The position numbers and the translations under genes are program-made. Below the pieces are notes generated by a model that was not told where the DNA came from, made no database searches, and saw nothing but the letters and a program-made list of their open reading frames with translations. Positions 6,246-11,507 of a DNA stretch of 11,507 bases are shown piece by piece. The stretch comes from Bacteroidota bacterium (GTDB lineage Bacteria > Bacteroidota > Bacteroidia > Bacteroidales > Tenuifilaceae): NCBI GenBank assembly GCA_023406715.1, contig JAEXVC010000116.1, positions 1 through 11,507 on the forward strand, given 5' to 3'. Positions within the stretch are counted from its first letter, which is position 1, and every line of letters starts with the position of its first letter.

Positions 6246-9200
6246 ATGAACAGAATAATATCAGTTTTTATTTTTTTGCTTCTTTTATCCTCCAGTGGAT
6301 TAAAAGCGCAGTACTGCTCATCTACAGCCCAATATTCTGACTGGGAGTATATAAGCAATGTCAAATTTGGAAGTATTGATAATACTACACAATCTGGGTT
6401 ATACCAGAATTTTGCAACATCTTTAAGTTCGCAACTTTACATTGGGGAGAGTTATCCTTTGGTTATTAAAACTGAGAATTACTCTAGTACCGACAGAATG
6501 GAGATTTATATAGACTGGAATGATGATAAGGCTTTTTCTATCTCCGAGAAAATGAATATTTCCTTCACAGGTGTTTCAAGTAAGCAAGGAACTTGTAATG
6601 CTACAATTATTCCAGTTCAAGAAGCCGAGGGAAAAACTATTCGGATGCGAATAGTGCTTTACGACTCAGGAAGTGCATACTCAGGATACTCAAATGGTTG
6701 TGGAACCTTTGAGTATGGTGAGGTTGAAGACTATTCGTTTCAAGTATTAACAATATCTACACCACCTAATGTAGATTTTTTCGCCAACGAAACTTCCATT
6801 TTTACGGAGGGGGTAGTGCGCTTTGCCGATAAGAGCAACTTATTGCCTACCCAATGGGAGTGGACTATTAGCCCATCAACAATTCAATTTACCGAGGGAA
6901 CCTCTGCAACCTCACAGAATCCTGTTGTTAAATTTTTAGAGGCAGGAAACTACTCAATCACTTTAAAGGCAACAAATAGCGTTGGAAGTAACACCCTTAC
7001 AAAATCAAACTATATTGTTGTAAAGAACTATAGCGCTCCTAAGAATTTAACTGCAACAACGGAGGGTTCTCACGTAAATCTTAATTGGCAAATGCCAAAT
7101 ATTCCAGCTTGGAACTCATATGTTGCCGATATAAACACCTGTACAAACCTTATACTTACTTTAACTGACATTGCAACGCTATATAATGATGCGGATTTTA
7201 ACTTCAGTTTTCCAGTTACCATATCAAAACTGGGAACAATGTTTTATTACAGTAATTCGCTACCCTGGAGCAATGACCAATTTAAGTTTAAAATAGTAAA
7301 GCAGTCTAATAATCAGGTTGTATTTGAGTCGCCATTTTTAAAAGCCTTACATTTTATTGATTTTGTGTATGAGTTACCAGAGCCCATTACTTTGGATGAA
7401 CCTTTTATGGTTGTTGTTTCATCATCTTCAACCGATGGTACTCCAACAGGTATGGCAATGGAGGTTGATGCGAGCGACTGTCATACTTTGGTGTGGAACA
7501 CTGAAACCAATGCATGGGAATCTTTCGTGGTGGGTAATATTGGCTACGAAATGTACACTAAGGTATATATTGGACACGATGCAAAATCTTCGAAAACAAT
7601 TGAGCGAAGTAATAATACATATAGCAGGTATACCGGAAAACTTAACTTACTTCATAAGCTAAAGAATTCGGTATTATTCTCCGATGCAAAGGGTGCTAGC
7701 ACATTGGCTGGTTATATCCTTTATCGTAACAATCAGTATGTCGATTCAATAAAACAATCAACCACAACAACTTATACTGACAATGGTTTAGCCGATGGTG
7801 GTTATGCTTACAACCTTAAGGCTTACTATACACCTAATGGACTTTCGATTTCATCAAATACTGTAAACGTAACTGTAGATAATAGTAATCCAGAATTACA
7901 GGTTATTTATGAAGGTAAAGAGGTCATTCAAAACTCATTACTTAACTTCCCCTCAAACGTTGATGTTAACTCAACCCGCACAATAAGTTTTACTATCCAT
8001 AACGAGGGACGAGGTGTGCTGAATTTAGGAGAGGTTACATTGGACAACAGCATGTTTACTGTAACCCAGCAACCTCAATTGACTCTAAATGGTGATGCAA
8101 CCACAACGCTCAATATTCAGTTTAATCCAACCGTTGAGGGTCCACAAACCTGCAAGGTAACTTTTACCAATAACGATGGTAACGAAAATCCTTTCTCATT
8201 CAACTTAAAAGCAATTGGCGGGCAAGACCGTTGGACTTGGATGCTCTATATGCTTGAGGATGCAACTGGATTGGATGGTGATAAGGATATTAATGAGTGG
8301 GAGGTTGCCGGTTCTGTTCCTGGAGAGGTGAATTACCTTGTGTTATGGGATGCCAATAACGATTCACGCGATGGTATTTGGTATATCAAAAAAGATGCAA
8401 ATGGCTATAACAGAACTCTTGTATCTGATAAAGTATCGTCGTTCTTAGGTATTGACCCTGATATGTCGAGTAAGGAGACCTTAAAACAATTCATTATGTG
8501 GGTTAAGGATAATTATCCAGCTCAGCATTACGGATTAACTGTTTGGGATCATGGCGATGGTATTTTTAAAAAGTCCAATACCCAAGAAGTAAAGTCAATA
8601 GATAAAGGCTTTGTAGGAACAATGAAACTATGGGAGATGAGTTCTTCCGTTGAGCAATTTGTACAGGCTGTTGGAAAGAAAATAGATATTGTTGGATTTG
8701 ATGTTTGCTTACTTGGTCAAATTGAAACAGCGTACCAGTTTAAAGATTTAGCAAAGTACGTTTTGGCATCTGAAAAAACTGAGCCAGGCGATGGTTGGGA
8801 TTATTACAATGGATTTACACCACTAAGCGGTAACTCAGCCCTTTCTGCCGATTCAATAGCAAAGCGTATCTGTAAAACCTACACCGATGCATATGCTCCT
8901 GGAGGATGGTCATACCAGGCAAGTAGCACACAGGCTGTAGTTTCTATTGATTCATTGAATACTATACTAATGCCAAAGTTAAATGTGTTTGCCGATAGTT
9001 TAATAAGGTATGTGGCTGACTATAAGAGCCAATTTAAGGCAGCCAAAAACACTTCGTATGCAGCACCGGGACAAACACAACCTTTAGACAATCCCGACCA
9101 TAGAGATTTGGGTCACTTTGCGAAACTTCTTATTGCTAACAATGAGTTACCGCAAGGTCTAAAGCAAGCAGCGCAGAATATGCTTGATGCATATCAAAAT

Positions 9201-10838
9201 ACGGTCATTTACCATACCTACACTGGTGGTGAAAATGCAAATGCAACAGGTATGAAAATATGGATGCCCGAGGAGATTATGGATGAGGGAACGGCAACAA
9301 ACTATTACACAAAACCAGCAACTTTCCTTAAGTTCGGTGAAACAAGATGGGTTAATTACCTAAAAGCATTTCAAACTCCTCCTGCATCAACCGCTCCTAA
9401 GGCAGTATTCAATATGTCTTCGAATGAGTTAGCTGTAAGTACAAAACTATTTTTTACTGACGTTTCCTTACAGAGTCCTAATCAATGGGAGTGGACCATT
9501 ACTCCAAGTGCTGGTGTGAACTATGTTTCTGGCACAAGTAACAGTAGTGCTAATCCTGTTGTTGAGTTTAGCACACCCGGATATTACTCTGTAAAATTAA
9601 AAGTTCAGAACAGTTTTGGAACCGATGACACGCTTCGCGCATATGCTGTTAAAGTTGTAAATCCAATTGCTGATGCTCCAGGATTACTTAAGGCACAATT
9701 AAGTGGAAGTAACGTTAACCTAGATTGGGCTAGTGATGTTATGTTCACTGACGATAATTTTGATTCTTACGCTCCATTTTCACTAAACTTTGGAAGTTGG
9801 AAACAGGTTGATGTTGATAAATCAGTTACATATGGTATTAACGGATATATTTTTCCTAACTCAAGCTATACCGGTTCGTTTATTGTATTTGATGGCTCTA
9901 AAACCACGCCTGCTATCGAGGGATGGTCAACACCCTCGGGTACTCAGGCAATAGCATGCTTTGATGCGTCAACACCGCCAAACAACGATTGGTTAATTTC
10001 GGCCAAAGTGAGTGTTAAGGATGGAGATGTACTTAGTTTCTATGGTTGCTCAATTACCGACACCTATGGTTTGGAACGGATTAAGGTGGGTATTTCGACT
10101 ACAGGAAGAAACCCAGAGGATTTCACGTTCATCAGCACATCGCCCTATGTTGAAGTGCCGAAAACGTGGACAAAGTTTGAGTATAATCTCTCGGCTTATG
10201 TTGGACAAGAAATATATTTCTGTGTTCAGGTAGTTTCTAACGATGCATGGTGTTTATTCCTTGATGATTTCCACATAGGTGCCTCAACTACGAAAAAAGC
10301 GGCTACAATACCTATTAATTTCTCTGTAAAAGAGGTTAAATCGGTAACTGCAAAATATCAGTCGTCGATAAGCAACACTGAATCTTTAACTCTAACTGGT
10401 TATAAGATTTTTAGGAATGATACAGAAATTTCGACGCCTGCAATAAGTGCCTCTAGCTATACCGATGTAAATCCTGGTAGTGGAAAGCATGTTTACTATA
10501 TGCTAAACGTATATACTGATGGTACAAATACTATACTATCCTCGCCTAGCAATATGGTTAGTGTTAACATTAATCCCACATCCATTGCTGATAACAAAGG
10601 GGTAGAACCGCTAAAGTTATATCCAAATCCAGCAAAAGAACAGGTAACCGTTTTTATTCCTGAACAATGTAATGGAACCTTAACGGTGGTGAACCTTATG
10701 GGGCAAAATGTATTGTCGATGCCAATATCTAACGAGAATCAAATAATTGTGCCTTTAGGCAGTTTAACTAAGGGTATATATATAGTTTATATCCAGGGGA
10801 ATACAGGCCGTTATACCTCAAAACTTGTAATTGAATAG
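6246..10838 (+). CDS. Secreted clostripain-family (C11) cysteine peptidase with PKD/Fn3/anchor modules and T9SS sorting domain
   Basis: 1530 residues from the ATG at 6246. The frame is open up to an ATG at 6177, but that start would add 23 non-signal residues encoded by the terminator hairpin; from 6246 a signal peptide begins at once (MNRIISVFIFLLLLSSSG, likely cut in KA|QY at 21/22). Order: GEVED domain (22-167, GEVEDYSF at 158-165); PKD 1 (174-260); Fn3 start (264-282), an unnamed beta-rich insert (287-444), Fn3 end (482-543); ASH/HYDIN-like (547-658); peptidase C11 (661-1043) with catalytic His769 in WDHGDG and Cys821 in GFDVCLLGQIE; PKD 2 (1050-1140); Fn3 start (1144-1162), choice-of-anchor J insert (1167-1347), Fn3 end (1352-1443); T9SS type A sorting domain (1455-1530, LKLYPNPAKEQV onward). 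C11 enzymes generally cut after Arg or Lys, and Asp819, two residues before the Cys, matches the acidic S1 residue reported for PmC11. Substrate unknown. TAG and TAA stops stand in tandem at 10836-10841. Confidence 0.94.
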   Translation: MNRIISVFIFLLLLSSSGLKAQYCSSTAQYSDWEYISNVKFGSIDNTTQSGLYQNFATSLSSQLYIGESYPLVIKTENYSSTDRMEIYIDWNDDKAFSISEKMNISFTGVSSKQGTCNATIIPVQEAEGKTIRMRIVLYDSGSAYSGYSNGCGTFEYGEVEDYSFQVLTISTPPNVDFFANETSIFTEGVVRFADKSNLLPTQWEWTISPSTIQFTEGTSATSQNPVVKFLEAGNYSITLKATNSVGSNTLTKSNYIVVKNYSAPKNLTATTEGSHVNLNWQMPNIPAWNSYVADINTCTNLILTLTDIATLYNDADFNFSFPVTISKLGTMFYYSNSLPWSNDQFKFKIVKQSNNQVVFESPFLKALHFIDFVYELPEPITLDEPFMVVVSSSSTDGTPTGMAMEVDASDCHTLVWNTETNAWESFVVGNIGYEMYTKVYIGHDAKSSKTIERSNNTYSRYTGKLNLLHKLKNSVLFSDAKGASTLAGYILYRNNQYVDSIKQSTTTTYTDNGLADGGYAYNLKAYYTPNGLSISSNTVNVTVDNSNPELQVIYEGKEVIQNSLLNFPSNVDVNSTRTISFTIHNEGRGVLNLGEVTLDNSMFTVTQQPQLTLNGDATTTLNIQFNPTVEGPQTCKVTFTNNDGNENPFSFNLKAIGGQDRWTWMLYMLEDATGLDGDKDINEWEVAGSVPGEVNYLVLWDANNDSRDGIWYIKKDANGYNRTLVSDKVSSFLGIDPDMSSKETLKQFIMWVKDNYPAQHYGLTVWDHGDGIFKKSNTQEVKSIDKGFVGTMKLWEMSSSVEQFVQAVGKKIDIVGFDVCLLGQIETAYQFKDLAKYVLASEKTEPGDGWDYYNGFTPLSGNSALSADSIAKRICKTYTDAYAPGGWSYQASSTQAVVSIDSLNTILMPKLNVFADSLIRYVADYKSQFKAAKNTSYAAPGQTQPLDNPDHRDLGHFAKLLIANNELPQGLKQAAQNMLDAYQNTVIYHTYTGGENANATGMKIWMPEEIMDEGTATNYYTKPATFLKFGETRWVNYLKAFQTPPASTAPKAVFNMSSNELAVSTKLFFTDVSLQSPNQWEWTITPSAGVNYVSGTSNSSANPVVEFSTPGYYSVKLKVQNSFGTDDTLRAYAVKVVNPIADAPGLLKAQLSGSNVNLDWASDVMFTDDNFDSYAPFSLNFGSWKQVDVDKSVTYGINGYIFPNSSYTGSFIVFDGSKTTPAIEGWSTPSGTQAIACFDASTPPNNDWLISAKVSVKDGDVLSFYGCSITDTYGLERIKVGISTTGRNPEDFTFISTSPYVEVPKTWTKFEYNLSAYVGQEIYFCVQVVSNDAWCLFLDDFHIGASTTKKAATIPINFSVKEVKSVTAKYQSSISNTESLTLTGYKIFRNDTEISTPAISASSYTDVNPGSGKHVYYMLNVYTDGTNTILSSPSNMVSVNINPTSIADNKGVEPLKLYPNPAKEQVTVFIPEQCNGTLTVVNLMGQNVLSMPISNENQIIVPLGSLTKGIYIVYIQGNTGRYTSKLVIE

Positions 10839-10845
10839 TAAGGAT

Positions 10846-10876
10846 GTTTGTAGCCCAAAATAATTGGGCTACAAAC
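10846..10876 (+). terminator. 13-bp perfect hairpin between the peptidase gene and the next gene; terminator or intercistronic stem-loop
   Basis: GTTTGTAGCCCAA (10846-10858) and TTGGGCTACAAAC (10864-10876) are perfect reverse complements with loop AATAA. It starts 7 nt after the peptidase gene's TAG. The sequence after it is TCAAAATAAACC, with no T tract, and the opposite strand has none either, so it is a weak candidate for intrinsic termination. Only 26 nt separate it from the next ATG at 10903, which leaves little room for a full promoter. It may therefore be a partial terminator or an mRNA-stabilising stem within one transcript. Confidence 0.5.
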
Positions 10877-10902
10877 TCAAAATAAACCAAATCCTAAACC
10901 GT

Positions 10903-11507
10903 ATGAAGAATAATTTACACTTTAAAATGAAAATGGTATGGATTACCCTGTTGGGTTTATCCATGCTTCTTTTGTCTTATGTGGGAAAGGGGCAAACTCT
11001 TGTAAGCGAGAGTTTCGACTCTGGAATTCCTGCATCGTGGACTAGTAGTATTATAAGTGGTCCAAAACAATGGGAGGCATTGGCTTCGAGCACATCGCCA
11101 ACAGCAACGCCTCACTCAGGTGCAAAAATGTTGCGTTACGAATGCTACAATGCCACTAATGGTTCAAGTTCAGTGCTAATTTCTCCTGTTTTAGACTTTA
11201 CTGCAAAATCAAACCTAAAGGTTGAGTTTTGGATGTATCGCGAAAATGGATTCCCTACAAATTTGGATAAAACGGAGGTTTATGTTAACACTTCTTCTGA
11301 TTACACCTCTGGAACTCTACTTGGTTCCATTCATCGTTCAAGTACACAAACTCCAACGGTAGCATCGAATGGTTGGTATAAGTATACTTTTGATATTCCA
11401 GCGTCATTCAACACAGCAACTAATTATGTAATTTTTAGGGGAGTTAGTACATATGGAAACAACATCTATGTTGATGATATTAATATTTACATTCCTCTAG
11501 CTAACGA
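10903..11507 (+). CDS. Exported choice-of-anchor J domain protein (N-terminal part, cut by window edge)
   Basis: An open frame of 201 codons from the ATG at 10903 to the right edge with no stop. It starts MKNNLHFKMKMVWITLLGLS. Residues 1-30 are a signal peptide with a hydrophobic core WITLLGLSMLLLSYV and a likely cut in GKG|QT. Residues 33-198 form a choice-of-anchor J/cleaved-adhesin domain: SESFDSGIPASWTS near the start, LISPVLDF and LKVEFWMYR in the middle, and NIYVDDINIYIP at the end. This resembles the three anchor J domains of the first secreted protein and the one inserted in the peptidase. ATGs at 10927 and 10933 would also keep the signal peptide, so the exact start is uncertain. By its company it is probably a third T9SS cargo, but the C-terminus that would show a sorting domain, and any enzymatic domain, are outside the window. 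Confidence 0.87.
   Translation, partial: MKNNLHFKMKMVWITLLGLSMLLLSYVGKGQTLVSESFDSGIPASWTSSIISGPKQWEALASSTSPTATPHSGAKMLRYECYNATNGSSSVLISPVLDFTAKSNLKVEFWMYRENGFPTNLDKTEVYVNTSSDYTSGTLLGSIHRSSTQTPTVASNGWYKYTFDIPASFNTATNYVIFRGVSTYGNNIYVDDINIYIPLAN

Noticed and set aside
7357..7662. 101-codon plus-strand open frame rich in Trp, Met and Leu
   Set aside because: Out-of-frame overlap within the peptidase gene, which is continuous and has domains on both sides; the composition reflects frame-shifted reading of TGG/ATG-rich codons.
10012..10233. 73-codon plus-strand open frame
   Set aside because: Out-of-frame overlap within the anchor J insert of the peptidase gene.
2815..11507. Phage tail or adhesin-type mobile locus
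   Set aside because: Large repeat-rich proteins can suggest phage or contact-dependent systems, but signal peptides, T9SS sorting domains and the lack of integrase, transposase or structural phage genes point to ordinary secreted cargo.

Overview
The window comes from a member of the Bacteroidota, most likely a free-living or host-associated member of Bacteroidales/Marinilabiliales; the order is a guess. The main evidence is two very large secreted proteins that both end in a type IX secretion system (T9SS) type A C-terminal sorting domain (the YPNPA...GxYxLKV-like pattern), a system confined to this phylum. Other signs are AT-rich DNA, A-rich leaders without a clear Shine-Dalgarno sequence, a TPR-containing sensor kinase typical of the phylum, and signal peptides that appear to be cleaved just before Gln.

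Left part (1-2662, minus strand): a two-component pair. The first gene encodes a membrane sensor histidine kinase with a periplasmic array of about nine TPR units in an exact 40-residue register. It is followed 7 nt later by a response regulator whose receiver domain is complete in the window but whose C-terminal part, probably a LuxR/NarL-type HTH, runs off the left edge.

Middle (2663-2814): a 152-nt divergent intergenic region with an 8-bp perfect inverted repeat. It overlaps a plausible Bacteroidetes-type promoter facing the secreted-protein genes.

Right part (2815-11507, plus strand): three consecutive genes for exported modular proteins. The first (1120 aa) is a multidomain protein without a recognised catalytic domain, built from Fn3-like, choice-of-anchor J (cleaved-adhesin type) and ASH/HYDIN-like modules. 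The second (1530 aa from the start preferred here) is a predicted secreted clostripain-family (C11) cysteine peptidase with a visible His/Cys dyad, set between two copies of a PKD-Fn3 module. The third is cut by the right edge and begins with a signal peptide and a choice-of-anchor J domain. A strong hairpin with a T-rich tail separates the first two, and a hairpin without a T tail separates the second and third.

The cluster looks like a set of T9SS cargo proteins (peptidase plus adhesin/binding proteins) acting on the cell surface or outside the cell, next to a divergently transcribed two-component system. That this system controls the cargo genes is suggested only by position. I see no tRNA, rRNA, CRISPR, insertion sequence or phage gene, and no clearly undescribed system. 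The most unusual feature is the architecture of the C11 protein, whose two Fn3 domains each seem to be interrupted by a different inserted beta-rich domain.
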